A stretch of 51,727 nucleotides of DNA from Chondrus crispus (Eukaryota > Rhodophyta > Florideophyceae > Gigartinales > Gigartinaceae): NCBI RefSeq assembly GCF_000350225.1, contig NW_005179357.1:5884-57610 (forward strand). Reading direction: 5' to 3'. The notes under the pieces are model-generated. The model made no database searches, was not told the origin of the DNA, and worked only from the letters and a program-made list of their open reading frames with translations. Positions 10,288-19,026 of the stretch are shown in pieces. Every line of letters begins with the position of its first letter. Position 1 is the first letter of the stretch. The position numbers and the translations under genes are program-made.

Positions 10288-10747
10288 TGGGGTTGTTCAT
10301 CGCACTGACGTGGTCAACGTTCTCGATGGGGCGCTCATACAGCTCCATAGCTCGCACCAGGTTACGCTCGACTCCTTTGCCACCTTGCTTGAGCAACTTA
10401 CTGACGCTCACCATGGCATCATTGACTTTCTCTACTTTCTCGATAGCGCGCTCATACAACTCCAAAGATCGCTCCACTTTACGCTCTACTCCTTCGGCAC
10501 CTTCTGCGAGCAAATTACCGAGGGTCACCGTGGCACTCACGTCTTCATCCTTCTCGATGGCGCGTTCCAACAGCTGCATAGCTCGCACCGCGTTACGCGC
10601 CACTCCTTCGACACCTTCTGCGATAAAATCACCGAGGTTCACCATCGCATAGAAGTTATCACCCTTCTCGATGGCGCGCTCAAACAACTACATAGCTCGC
10701 ACCACGTTACGCCCTATTCGAAGTACCCCGGCCACGGTGAGAGATGA
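10288..10747 (-). pseudogene. Sel1-like repeat protein, N-terminal fragment with in-frame stop
   Basis: Three clear Sel1 repeats are read from an ATG at 10687: MFERAIEKGDNFYAMVNLGD, GVARNAVRAMQLLERAIEKD and ERSLELYERAIEKVEKVNDA, followed by GVERNLVRAMELYERPIENV. The homology does not begin at that ATG. Upstream, RNVVRAM is followed by a TAG at about 10688-10690 and then LFERAIEKG, so the repeat array is interrupted by a stop. Sel1 homology ends near 10288 at DHVSAMNN, where the sequence changes to the leader of the CBS-bearing segment. Together with the fragment at 9087-9480 this looks like a decayed Sel1-repeat gene. Sel1 genes are often multicopy, so functional relatives may exist elsewhere. 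Confidence 0.65.
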
Positions 10748-11527
10748 GGCGACGGGAGGGTATGAGGGGAGGGGGTGAGCAGTACTGTACCGGTCAAGGA
10801 CAAATCTCTTACAAAGTACAGTAACACGTACTCCCCGTGTCAGGATTTGGCGGCAGTTTCGTTACAGCTGTCTTTCCTAATGCTCACATTTGGAGCGCAC
10901 AGGTGTTCACTAACTAGTCGCTTTTCGGCAAATAATCGCACGACTATGTTGCAGAATTCTGTATTGATTTACACCTGTAATACGTATTGCAAAATTTTGG
11001 ACAAATCATTGCAGAATTCGTTATGCGTAAACCCACTATTGTGACGTTATGGGCCGATTCAGTTATAGGACCAACCCCTGTTTACTGAGACAGCCCTGTC
11101 GCAGGAAGTACTGCACTACGATGGAATATGTTTATATCAATACAAGCGTCTCGGCGGTGCCGTTCCAACCGGCTTGGTTTGATATTTTAAATCAGTCTGA
11201 AACAGGAGTTATGCTAAAGAAACCCGAAAGGCCCCAAAAAAAATTGTCACGAAAGTCGCGCACAGGGCTGAACCCACATGTCTAACCAGAATTATGATCT
11301 TCAATAATAAGAGGTCTTCATGTGTTCGTGTCATACGTGGACAAGCGCAACTGCTGCAAAAGATACTGTGCTGGACCTAATTTTTGCGCTCTTTTCACAA
11401 AAGCCTTCTGTGAGAAAGTCATTGATCAGCTTCTCGTTCCATTGAGGCATCAAACCCCCTGCTGGAAATTGGGCGGTACGCAAGGAGCCGTCTTGCTCCC
11501 GCACCATGTACTATCAACATTCTCGCA
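10748..11527. other. Intergenic, upstream of FANCL
   Basis: No gene recognised. The region contains AGTACTGTACC at about 10781 and GTACAGTAACAC at about 10815. The FANCL promoter should lie here, but no core element is obvious. Confidence 0.4.
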
Positions 11528-12667
11528 ATGATGCAAACACAAATGTTACGTCGTATGCTCGACGATTTTCCCTGCATGTCTCCGAGTGACGCCAGATTTC
11601 AGCGTTTCCATGGTTTCATCACGATAAGTGAGAGGGAGTTTCGCGTTTCAATCTCCTCGGATTGCACCTATTTGTCAACCGACAAGTCTCTCAAGTCTAT
11701 TATCTCGCCATGCTTCCAGAAAGTCCGCGAACGTCTCAAGTTGGCTTTGAATGCCCACGAGTTTCTACTCGAACTTCGTGACATAGCTGAGCATCAAATC
11801 GATGCAACAAGAACAGACAAGCAATCTGTCGAATTTGGACTGCCGCCGGCGCAGTTTTACGAGCAGCTTCTCACAGACATATCCCACATGGGTTGGTCCT
11901 GTGTAGCTTCTATGAGCGAGACTATGCGCGCATTGGATCTAATCACACGAGATGCCGCCGGTCGAACGCACAGTCTAAATGTCTCTCTGCCCGCTGACTA
12001 CCCGAAAAATCCCCCTAAATGCGTGACAAACATGCCCGTCGAGTTTGAAATCCAATGGGGGCGCGATTCTACATTGATTTCTGTGCTTCGCCAATTTGAA
12101 AAGCTTGTGGCGCAGTACCAAGACTTCTTCCGGACGATGGAGGACTTGGACAAACACGCATGGGTCCTTGAACCAGAATATCCGACTACCCGAGAGGTTT
12201 ATAGACGTGTTGCGCTTGGAAAAACTTGCTCCATGCGTGTGGAGATCGACCATCGAGCGCCATTGAAGAGCTTCCCTGAAATTCGATTTCTGGGGTCGGA
12301 GGCCGCCATTGAGCCATTCAAACAACGTTTAAACCAAAATATTCAACACTGGGATATGACGGGACAATCGCTCGTGCGCCAGAATTTGGAACGAGTTTTG
12401 GAAATAACGTTGCCTCTACCAGTTGATAAGAATGCGGAAGATGGCGAAGACAGCATGCTTGAATGCGGAATATGTTATGCATATCGACTAGAGGAATCGA
12501 CACCAGACGTGACGTGCGACTTGGCGGAATGCTCGAAACCATATCACAGAGGATGTCTCGTAGAATGGTTGCGGGCGTTACCTGGGACTAGGGAGAGCTT
12601 TGGGATGATTACAGGGAACTGTGTGTATTGTGAAGAAAGCATTTCCGTCGCTGTTTCAGCAGATTGA
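11528..12667 (+). CDS. FANCL: FANCL-like RING E3 ubiquitin ligase (Fanconi anaemia pathway)
   Basis: A single-exon 379-aa protein, close to the roughly 375 aa of animal FANCL. In animals FANCL is the catalytic E3 of the Fanconi core complex and, with UBE2T, mono-ubiquitinates FANCD2/FANCI in DNA crosslink repair in the nucleus. Colinear hallmarks are visible. The N-terminal E2-like fold contains FHGFITISEREFRVSIS. The central double-RWD region has PPAQFYEQLLTDISHMGWS, LPADYPKNPP and, near residue 211, AWVLEPEYP. The C-terminal RING starts LECGICYAYRLEESTPDVTC. Zinc ligands are Cys313, Cys316, Cys330, Cys335, His340, Cys343, Cys365 and Cys368, and EWLRALPGTRESF lies between them. The start is the first of two ATGs in tandem. 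The gene converges with the FAD synthase gene 350 bp downstream. It appears intact. Confidence 0.93.
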   Translation: MMQTQMLRRMLDDFPCMSPSDARFQRFHGFITISEREFRVSISSDCTYLSTDKSLKSIISPCFQKVRERLKLALNAHEFLLELRDIAEHQIDATRTDKQSVEFGLPPAQFYEQLLTDISHMGWSCVASMSETMRALDLITRDAAGRTHSLNVSLPADYPKNPPKCVTNMPVEFEIQWGRDSTLISVLRQFEKLVAQYQDFFRTMEDLDKHAWVLEPEYPTTREVYRRVALGKTCSMRVEIDHRAPLKSFPEIRFLGSEAAIEPFKQRLNQNIQHWDMTGQSLVRQNLERVLEITLPLPVDKNAEDGEDSMLECGICYAYRLEESTPDVTCDLAECSKPYHRGCLVEWLRALPGTRESFGMITGNCVYCEESISVAVSAD

Positions 12668-13017
12668 CGCTTGCGAGGCACTGCAACCAAGTTCGTTTTC
12701 TGGATTGTCCACTACCCTGATCAGAGGACAGAGCACGATTCCGATGCCCTTCGCCGGAAGCAGAGCGTACGTGGTAGTCGTGAGAGCAGCGTGTGCGAGC
12801 ACGGGATTCGGGGCGAAAGGGGAAAACTCGCCAGCACCAAACCTACAATTGTTGATTGACGCAAGCTGAGCACGTTTGGTGTACATATACATTGGAACGG
12901 CGACACCACCGCGCGTGTCTTCGGTATGCACTGAAGAAGCGGAAAAAACGCAGCTCACGCGGTCGTAGTTACACTTCAGTGACCATGTCGAAGCTGGCTG
13001 TGCATGATAAACTTCAT
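12668..13017. other. Convergent intergenic region
   Basis: This region holds the 3' ends of FANCL (+) and FAD synthase (-). Open frames here are not supported by homology. Both polyadenylation regions should lie here, but no clear signal is recognised. Confidence 0.4.
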
Positions 13018-14070
13018 TCATGGGAGCGAATGGTCATCTGGTTTCCGCGTCGCGGTGACTCCTTCGCCCTCCTGACACTGGGAACTGCTGTAGGAATCAT
13101 CAATGCCCTCCACCTGTTCGCGCTTCTTTCTGTTTTTGGATACACGGCCAGCCCGTTCCAAGGCGGCATCTTCCAACTGGCAGGCGGGTCTATAGCTCAC
13201 AGAGCCATCGTCTCCTATGACGCGGAGAGCAGGATTTGGCAATGTGGAGTCGATGGAACCGATGCTGGTGTAACCAACATCGTACATTTGACAATACGGA
13301 ACGTCGAACCGTTTAAGGAACCTCCAAACGTCGTGGTAATCCCAGGATAGAATGGGGTTGACCCTCATAAATAACGGCCACCCCTTTGAACTTGGTTCAA
13401 AATGATTCATGTTTTCCCCGTGCGGATCTGTACTTCTAGTGCCCATGACAAAAGCACACATGCCTTCTCGTACATTGGTGAAGGATGCGATACCTTCTTT
13501 AAAGTCGTCTGCCTCATTTTCAACTTCGTCCAAGTCCAAGAGGGCCACCTGTTCTCGGACGAAGGCAGCGACGGAGGGAAACTCTTTTTGGTTGAGTAGA
13601 TATAGACAATGCAGTGCGTGAGAAGGAGCGTAAGCAGCAACAACGGCGCGAGTAAGGTGCAAGACAACGGTGGCGTCCTTGCCGCCGTTGAAGGCGACGG
13701 CGAGGTTTACGGGGCCGTACTTGCGAATCGCTTGTTCCAGCACGTCAAGCGCAGTACACAATGGCTTGTCGGTTGCCGCGTGGAGCTTGAGGGCTTTGTA
13801 GAGAGCGAGTGCGTCGGTAGGTGCCTCCGTGCGAGAAGTCGGACGACTTGAGGCGAGAGCGTTGGGAGGAGGCATGCTGCGTCTGAGCGACCGAAGCCTT
13901 GGGGGAGGCGGAGCTCGGAGATGCGACAAAAAGAATCGCTCTAGATGAGAACAAATCAGACAGGGAACGTCTTTAGGCTTTGATCCACTTCGGCAGGTGC
14001 CGCAAAGCGCTCCGTGACTGTATAGAATCGCATCTCTGTTGCCAGCGGGGTTTCGGGAGGAAGCAATCAA
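13018..14070 (-). CDS. FAD1: FAD synthase (FMN adenylyltransferase, PAPS-reductase-like PP-loop family)
   Basis: It makes FAD from FMN and ATP (EC 2.7.7.2). The 350-aa frame has the PP-loop-like FNGGKD at residues 127-132. It then has MGTRSTDPHG (209-218), NHFEPSSKGWPLFMRVNPIL (222-241), SWDYHDVWRFL (242-252) and MYDVGYTSIG (262-271), ending in DSTLPNPAL. These are the diagnostic blocks of eukaryotic Fad1/FLAD1 synthetase domains. No molybdopterin-binding-like domain is attached, as in yeast Fad1 and unlike animal FLAD1 isoform 1. The start is uncertain. ATG 14070 gives a Cys/Arg/Pro-rich 65-residue leader that could be a targeting peptide or untranslated sequence; ATG 13875 (MPPPNALASS) is the conservative choice. 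The C-terminal 40 residues are low-complexity. Convergent with FANCL. Confidence 0.92.
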   Translation of the reverse strand: MIASSRNPAGNRDAILYSHGALCGTCRSGSKPKDVPCLICSHLERFFLSHLRAPPPPRLRSLRRSMPPPNALASSRPTSRTEAPTDALALYKALKLHAATDKPLCTALDVLEQAIRKYGPVNLAVAFNGGKDATVVLHLTRAVVAAYAPSHALHCLYLLNQKEFPSVAAFVREQVALLDLDEVENEADDFKEGIASFTNVREGMCAFVMGTRSTDPHGENMNHFEPSSKGWPLFMRVNPILSWDYHDVWRFLKRFDVPYCQMYDVGYTSIGSIDSTLPNPALRVIGDDGSVSYRPACQLEDAALERAGRVSKNRKKREQVEGIDDSYSSSQCQEGEGVTATRKPDDHSLP

Positions 14071-14337
14071 AAAGGAGTCAAGAAGGACTGCGTTCGAAAG
14101 CTGTGCACTTTTCGTTCTCGCTGGATTGATTTCGTCACGACCATTCTCATCTCAGAGGGCCGTTCAAGCGTATTTCTCGGCTTTGTATTTATGCATCCGC
14201 CGATCCCGATCAAGGAAAACAGTGCACCCATTACATAAGGCCTGGCTCCACCCTCCCTGGTCAGTGTCTTTTATAATACTGCTCTCCACGCACTGCCGCA
14301 TCCTGCCTGTACTGTGCATCTGCTTTCTTTGAGTCCG

Positions 14338-14712
14338 TCAGCAAGATTTCCACCTGTTCTCCTCTTCATACAACGTATGCTGTGATGTTTGAGGCTGTGA
14401 TGTTTGATGTTGTGATGAGAAAATCTGACACAGTATTTTCAACTGCGCCGCCAACTGTGCCGCGATGTAATACTCGCACCCGGCACTAATATTTTCCCCG
14501 CATGAATAGCCAGTCTCAAAGTTGTACATAATGCTCTGATACAGCACTTGCAATCGTTTTCCCACTGCGATGTTATGGAGTGTACTGTAAACACTGCGGT
14601 TCCTATGAGCATCACATACATCAATCCGTGAAATAGCTTCTTCTACCATCTGGGTCGGGTCATCCCGGACCTGCGCATGCATGCATGTGTTTGCACTGGT
14701 GGGTGATGGCAC
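14338..14712 (-). CDS. Possible small hypothetical protein, 124 aa
   Basis: I do not recognise it. The frame MPSPTSANTC...NRWKSC is of mixed composition, with a plausible globular part (VEEAISRIDVCDAHRNRSVY, GCEYYIAAQLAAQL) and a short Gln/Ser/Thr repeat near the end (HQTSQPQTSQHT) from a direct repeat TGTGATGTTTGA. It starts about 270 bp upstream of the FAD synthase start on the same strand. It could equally be chance reading. Confidence 0.3.
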   Translation of the reverse strand: MPSPTSANTCMHAQVRDDPTQMVEEAISRIDVCDAHRNRSVYSTLHNIAVGKRLQVLYQSIMYNFETGYSCGENISAGCEYYIAAQLAAQLKILCQIFSSQHQTSQPQTSQHTLYEEENRWKSC

Positions 14713-14879
14713 ATGACGATGCTACGAAATACAGGGGGGCCGCGCAATAGTGCTAGCTTGGGTAGTGCCTCCCTCGATTTAGTGCTTTACGAAACACCAT
14801 GGCACGGTTATCATAATGCCTCCACGTGTTCATACACGTGTGGCCTCATTAGTACTGTACCACCCAATAGCAGATGTGT

Positions 14880-15119
14880 GAGGGTGTGTCTTAACAGGCT
14901 GGTTTTTGCTTTGCCTTGCCCGGTTTTGCCAGGAATACGTTTAAATTCTTAACAAATACCGTATGCTTCTTATTAAGCCCTTGCTTTTCTTCAACTCAAA
15001 AATTTAAACCGTAGGAGCCACTCATTGCACGCCAAATCACCTCTTTGGGCAAAGCAAAGCAAACTGCAGAAAAACGCAGAAAAACGGGGGAAAAACGGGG
15101 CATGTTAAGACACACCCTG
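14880..15119. mobile_element. Short TIR element (MITE-like), cut by the assembly gap
   Basis: The left terminus AGGGTGTGTCTTAAC (14881-14895) is matched at the gap edge by GTTAAGACACACCCT (15104-15118), a 15-bp perfect inverted repeat about 240 bp apart. The inner parts are also partly inverted: GCTTTGCCTTGCCC on the left, GGGCAAAGCAAAGC on the right. No coding sequence lies inside. Size and structure fit a non-autonomous DNA transposon. The target duplication cannot be read because the right flank is N. Confidence 0.7.
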
Positions 15120-15219
15120 NNNNNNNNNNNNNNNNNNNNNNNNNNNNNNNNNNNNNNNNNNNNNNNNNNNNNNNNNNNNNNNNNNNNNNNNNNNNNNNNN
15201 NNNNNNNNNNNNNNNNNNN
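15120..15219. other. Assembly gap (100 N)
   Basis: A run of exactly 100 N, the usual placeholder for a gap of unknown size. The bases on both sides are an inverted copy of each other (see findings). Confidence 0.99.
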
Positions 15220-15603
15220 ATGCCCCGTTTTTCGAGAAGATCAAGAGAAGCTATCGAGGGATGGATTGACGTCGAGGACCACAGTGGGGTCCGCGAGGGA
15301 ATCGTGAACGATGCCCTTGAAGATTTATCGCAGGAAAGGTTCGAGCCCTTGAATGTCTTCAGAGCCTCAAGCGAGGATGAAGAAGATGATACAATGACGC
15401 CAAGAGTGGTGAAACCAGTCCCAAGCTCTTTAGAAATTTGAGCAATGTTCAGTAGTGTAGAGGTTTTAGCGTACAATTGCGACGTTACTGAGGCCTCTTT
15501 GCATCTACGAAAGGCGGAGAAGGCGTTGATAGCTGCAAGGGCTGCGTATAAAAATGGGGCTGTTAAGCAGGCTGTGATCAACGACTTCTTCTCAAAGAAG
15601 TGA
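15220..15603 (+). pseudogene. C-terminal remnant of a pogo/Tigger-like (jerky-type) transposase
   Basis: Frame 1 reads SREAIEGWIDVEDHSGVREG, IVNDALEDLSQERFEPLNVF, then an acidic run SSEDEEDD, TPRVV and PSSLEI before a TGA at 15439-15441. The same frame continues without further stops through LHLRKAEKALIAARAAYKNG to AVINDFFSKK and TGA at 15601-15603. An acidic linker followed by a helical tail ending in an xxINDFFxKK-type peptide is typical of pogo/Tigger transposase C-termini. The DDE catalytic region would lie in or before the gap and is not visible. The internal TGA suggests a dead copy. The assignment is by pattern only. Confidence 0.5.
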
Positions 15604-16068
15604 AATAAAAGTATCTTCGCGTTGTGCACTACACCCATGTGTCATATAAATGCCCTTTAAAGATAGTTGCGTGTGCGTCCTGAGTCTTTAAAAGGTCGTA
15701 TTTTGGCTCTCTCTGTATAGTGCCAACCCTGCAATAGTGCCACATATAGAGGTTTGTGGTGCTATGGCACTATATCGTGGGACCCCCTCGATGGGCTTCT
15801 GGGTGACCCAACCGCGACTACGAGACGGATCACGTGATATGCTTACGGTACAAGACGTCATGCTAAGAAGTTTCATTAATCATTGCCAGTGGGCCACGTT
15901 GAAGATAAAGCCAGCCCCATTCCTATTCAAAGAAATTGGACGGCACTTTTTCGATCCGCAGGGAAAACACAAAATTTGTTCAATCCAAACTGCTCAGTAA
16001 CTACACTACTCTTTATAACGAAGACTCGCCCTTCTCTTAAAGCGAAAATATCCCGGCGGTTGGTCTCA
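15604..16068. other. Intergenic with a small hairpin
   Basis: TATAGTGCCA at about 15715-15724 is matched by TGGCACTATA at about 15764-15773, a 10-bp inverted repeat. Similar phrases (CAATAGTGCTAGC, TAGTGCCTCCCTCG, TTTAGTGCTTTACG) occur at 14746-14790. These may be the two ends of the pogo-like element whose tail is at 15220-15603. No gene is seen. Confidence 0.4.
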
Positions 16069-18282
16069 TCAGAGCTCAGGAATTTCATAAGTCGTGTTGA
16101 CGTCTAGAATGAGAGCATCATCTGAGTTATTTCCTTCTTCGAGAGCATCATCTGAGTTATCTCCTTCTTCTGCTGTACTGCTTTCCACTTCGCTCGATCC
16201 CGTGGTGTTTTCATAAACTTCTGACGATTCCTGGGAAGTCACCCCACCGGATTCGGCTTCGGAATCCAAACCTGCTTGCATCGGATCCTCAGTAGCTGTC
16301 TCTGTAGATTCAGTGCCGTCGCCAGCGCTAGCGCTTGACTGTCTCTCCACAGTACTCTCATTAGAACTTGAACCTAGTTTGGATGAACCTATCTTTCCAT
16401 TTTGAGAGCCTGAAGGAGACGCAGAGGTATTCTCCGCGAACGGCATGTCATCAGAATCCTCCCCGGTTGTGTACAGAGATGACGACTCGACCGGTGAAGA
16501 GGATTCAGCAAGTTTGGTTCCATCTGAGTCTGTGATCTCATCCAAGGCATCAACAAACTCGTCATCGCTGCTCTCAGAACTACTTCCATCACCTTTGTCC
16601 ACAAGATGTCCACTATTCTGACTTTCTTGATTTGTATCCATGTCTTCGTCTTCGGAGTCAATTCGTCTCACAGATGCTGCGATATCCAGGCCCACATCGC
16701 TGATAACTGGGTATAAATCACTTTCGGATTGGTCAGGGATCACATTTACAGGTTTTGCTTCAGATTGAGTATTTGTACCGCTCAACTCATCGCATTCCAC
16801 TGACAGGTGTTCGCGTTCACGTTCATCTTTTGTCTGGAAGGCATCTAAGCCTCCTTGTGCAGACTTGTGAATAGGAGCGTGTGCAATAACATTTTCTCGT
16901 TCGCAACCATCTGCATTAGTTTTTTCCGGGTAGGCAGCTTGTTTTGGTGTACCAGCTCCCGATTCCGATGAATGTAGAGATCCGGTTTGGAACAGATTTT
17001 CAAATGGGCTCCCGCCGCTGTTGGTTAAGTCTTTCTCCTCGATGAACGGGCCGTTATCTAAAGTTGTGCCTTCCTGTTGAATATTGCGTGCCATACTGAA
17101 TGACCCGGAATTGCTTGACCCACCGTCTTGTACAGAAGACTGACTTCCAGATGAGTTTGATTCAGAAACATAACCCGCATCTGATACTTTCACTGCATCA
17201 ATGTCAATCGAAGAAGGTCCCGTTGATGCTTCCAGCAAACTCGATTCAGACGCCAGGACCGCTTTTGGCTCCACCGGGAATGACACGGAACCAGAGTCTT
17301 CGTTGGAGGATGCATCGACAACTGAAGAAGAGTCTGTACCTGATTGCCCAGTGGCCACTGGTCTGCTCATAGCCTTGACCGTATCTGATTCGTACTGCTC
17401 CGTCACTGCAATTGGCATCGGCCGTGAGGATTGATCCTTCAAAACCATTGCTTTGTTTCCATTGATCCCCGAAACTTTTCCTGCAGATCGTCTTTTAGAT
17501 AACATCTTCAAGAAGAAGTTAGATTTCGGGACTTCGTCACTAGACGATGTACTCTTGGATGGAACATCCGATGCTTCTGGGGATGACACTTCCGCGACAG
17601 AGGCTATCCCGCAGTCATCGAAATCAGCTGTTTCCTGCCGACTGCCCAGCCCTTTCTCATTATCATCCATTACCTTTTCCACAGCTCCTGCTGGATGCGC
17701 TTCTACTAGCTTCTTTGTGGTGTTCTCATCCACGGGGGTGACGAGACCACTTGGGGTGATGTTCTTGAATGTTCTATCAAGAGCTACATTGTGAGGCGAG
17801 TCGTCAAGCGGCTCTAGGTGTTGGTCAAGGGTATCCTTCGGGGATTTTCTTCCCAGTTTATCCCTGAGGAAACCGTTGGTTTTGCGGGCCCTTACAAAGG
17901 GGAAGAATATAGCACGAAGGGATTTCTTGTTCGGGGAGCGTTGATTCGTAGTCCTTGATGCCGCTGCTGCTGATTCTAAATTGATTTTGTGAGCATCATG
18001 CCCGAAGATTCGAGGGTCGGCCCGTCCGTACAAGTCGTAGTCAACATACTCAGCGTTGCCGCGCATTTTCCGATCTCGTCTAGTTTTCAATTCTAACAGT
18101 GCATTGGCTTTAGTATACGTTTCCGCGCCTTTGCCAAACACTGTGTCAAGTCCACGACCATAAATATCAATATCCGTGTATGACTCAGTCATTGTATTCA
18201 CGGTAGTAGATCTTAGTCCCCGTATTCGATGGGGACCGAATCTTTTTTTTTCGGCTTCAGCCACAGAGGTCAGCCGGAGCAC
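16069..18282 (-). CDS. Hypothetical Ser/Asp/Glu-rich disordered protein, 737 aa
   Basis: The family is unknown. The first 120 residues contain a duplicated motif: TDIDIYGRGLDTVFGKGAET, and about 50 residues later VDYDLYGRADPRIFGHDAHK, i.e. DxD[IL]YGR-x(5)-FG. A basic stretch follows (SPNKKSLRAIFFPFVRARKT). The remaining 550 residues are Ser/Asp/Glu/Gly-rich and predicted disordered by eye, with many SS, SSSE and DSDD runs. The extreme C-terminus carries a short duplication, EEGDNSDDAL and EEGNNSDDAL. A start at the MTESYTDI methionine (residue 31) is also possible. One long frame without stops supports a real gene. The role is unknown; a phospho-regulated scaffold is conceivable but not shown. 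Confidence 0.7.
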   Translation of the reverse strand: MLRLTSVAEAEKKRFGPHRIRGLRSTTVNTMTESYTDIDIYGRGLDTVFGKGAETYTKANALLELKTRRDRKMRGNAEYVDYDLYGRADPRIFGHDAHKINLESAAAASRTTNQRSPNKKSLRAIFFPFVRARKTNGFLRDKLGRKSPKDTLDQHLEPLDDSPHNVALDRTFKNITPSGLVTPVDENTTKKLVEAHPAGAVEKVMDDNEKGLGSRQETADFDDCGIASVAEVSSPEASDVPSKSTSSSDEVPKSNFFLKMLSKRRSAGKVSGINGNKAMVLKDQSSRPMPIAVTEQYESDTVKAMSRPVATGQSGTDSSSVVDASSNEDSGSVSFPVEPKAVLASESSLLEASTGPSSIDIDAVKVSDAGYVSESNSSGSQSSVQDGGSSNSGSFSMARNIQQEGTTLDNGPFIEEKDLTNSGGSPFENLFQTGSLHSSESGAGTPKQAAYPEKTNADGCERENVIAHAPIHKSAQGGLDAFQTKDEREREHLSVECDELSGTNTQSEAKPVNVIPDQSESDLYPVISDVGLDIAASVRRIDSEDEDMDTNQESQNSGHLVDKGDGSSSESSDDEFVDALDEITDSDGTKLAESSSPVESSSLYTTGEDSDDMPFAENTSASPSGSQNGKIGSSKLGSSSNESTVERQSSASAGDGTESTETATEDPMQAGLDSEAESGGVTSQESSEVYENTTGSSEVESSTAEEGDNSDDALEEGNNSDDALILDVNTTYEIPEL
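16109..16170. repeat. 30-bp direct duplication inside the C-terminal coding region
   Basis: GAGAGCATCATCTGAGTTAT followed by TTCCTTCTTC or CTCCTTCTTC occurs twice, starting near 16110 and 16141. It encodes the repeated acidic tail of the 737-aa protein. Confidence 0.9.
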
Positions 18283-18625
18283 ACTTTTTGCCTGGATGTT
18301 CTATCACCTCGGTTGATTTACCTGGGACTAAGCGGAATTGGTCACCCAGTAAGAGCACACCGGTATCGAACTACTACCAGTGGAAACTGATGTGTACAAG
18401 CGTTTTATACTAAAGTTGCAGGTTCCAACGTTACTGTCGGGTCATCACAACTGTAGGTAGGGAACTGTGCGTTCGAGAAGTCTTCAACGTGTTGCGATTA
18501 CGTACGTACAGTAAATGAAATCAGATGGCATCTCGTAAATTTAGTTCTGGTGTGGCACGACAGCACGCATCAATTTCGTGTACAGTAACACTGCAGAAAA
18601 AGAAATCACGAAAGAGACCGGATTA
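18283..18625. other. Intergenic between the 737-aa gene and a transposon end
   Basis: No gene is seen. The promoter of the minus-strand 737-aa gene should lie here. TACGTACAGTAAATG is near 18505 and GTGTACAGTAACAC near 18578. Confidence 0.4.
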
Positions 18626-19017
18626 GAGCATCTCCACCGCGCAGGCAAATTGTGGCCATTTCTAAAATATGGCGACTCAGGCTTGAGTTTGGTCTCCACC
18701 GCGCGATCTGCACACAAATCTGTTTCACAAATCGTATGATAAATAGGATTTGTGTCTTGACGGCGCACATATTTTTTGATTTTGTGGAGCGTCACGTCAC
18801 AAATCCCATTTTTTGGCAACACTCTTCTGCTTGAACTGGCTGATTTTTTGTTACTTTTAGAAACCGAAACAGCAAGAACGCGGGAAGCCACGGGTACACC
18901 TGACCCGCCTAAAACGTCTGAGCATGCCAAATGCGCAGTGGACGGTCTATGCTCGCACTACACATGCCCGCATCCACCCGCACGCAGACATTGTGCACGC
19001 GTTAACACTCATTTATT

Positions 19018-19026
19018 ATGGGAGTC
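19018..19026 (+). pseudogene. First codons of a Myb/SANT-like gene, cut by the copia insertion
   Basis: ATG GGA GTC at 19018-19026. Removing the copia element and one copy of the GAGTC duplication joins this in frame to CGC GGG CGT at 44266, giving MGV-RGRGWGLTELDHLAKAW. The clean in-frame join supports this start codon. Confidence 0.7.
19022..19026. repeat. Left target-site duplication GAGTC of the copia element
   Basis: GAGTC directly precedes the LTR start TGTAGTTAGACTG at 19027. The identical GAGTC follows the other LTR at 44261-44265. Confidence 0.93.

Larger units (their letters stand above)
18626..19026 (+). mobile_element. Left end of a probable PIF/Harbinger DNA transposon
   Basis: GAGCATCTCCACCGCGC begins at 18626, directly after TTA (18623-18625), the usual 3-bp target of PIF/Harbinger elements. 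As I recall, plant Harbinger-type TIRs start very similarly (GAGCATCTCCAAC...). A subterminal copy, GTCTCCACCGCGCGATCTGC, follows at about 18691. The first gene inside is a Myb/SANT-like protein starting at 19018, the accessory protein such elements encode. The element is interrupted at 19027 by a copia insertion and resumes at 44266. Its transposase and right TIR are not in the window. Confidence 0.55.

Noticed and set aside
12656..13021. Minus-strand frame of 121 codons between FANCL and FAD synthase
   Set aside because: No homology, overlaps 3' ends of two real genes, competing frames on the other strand.
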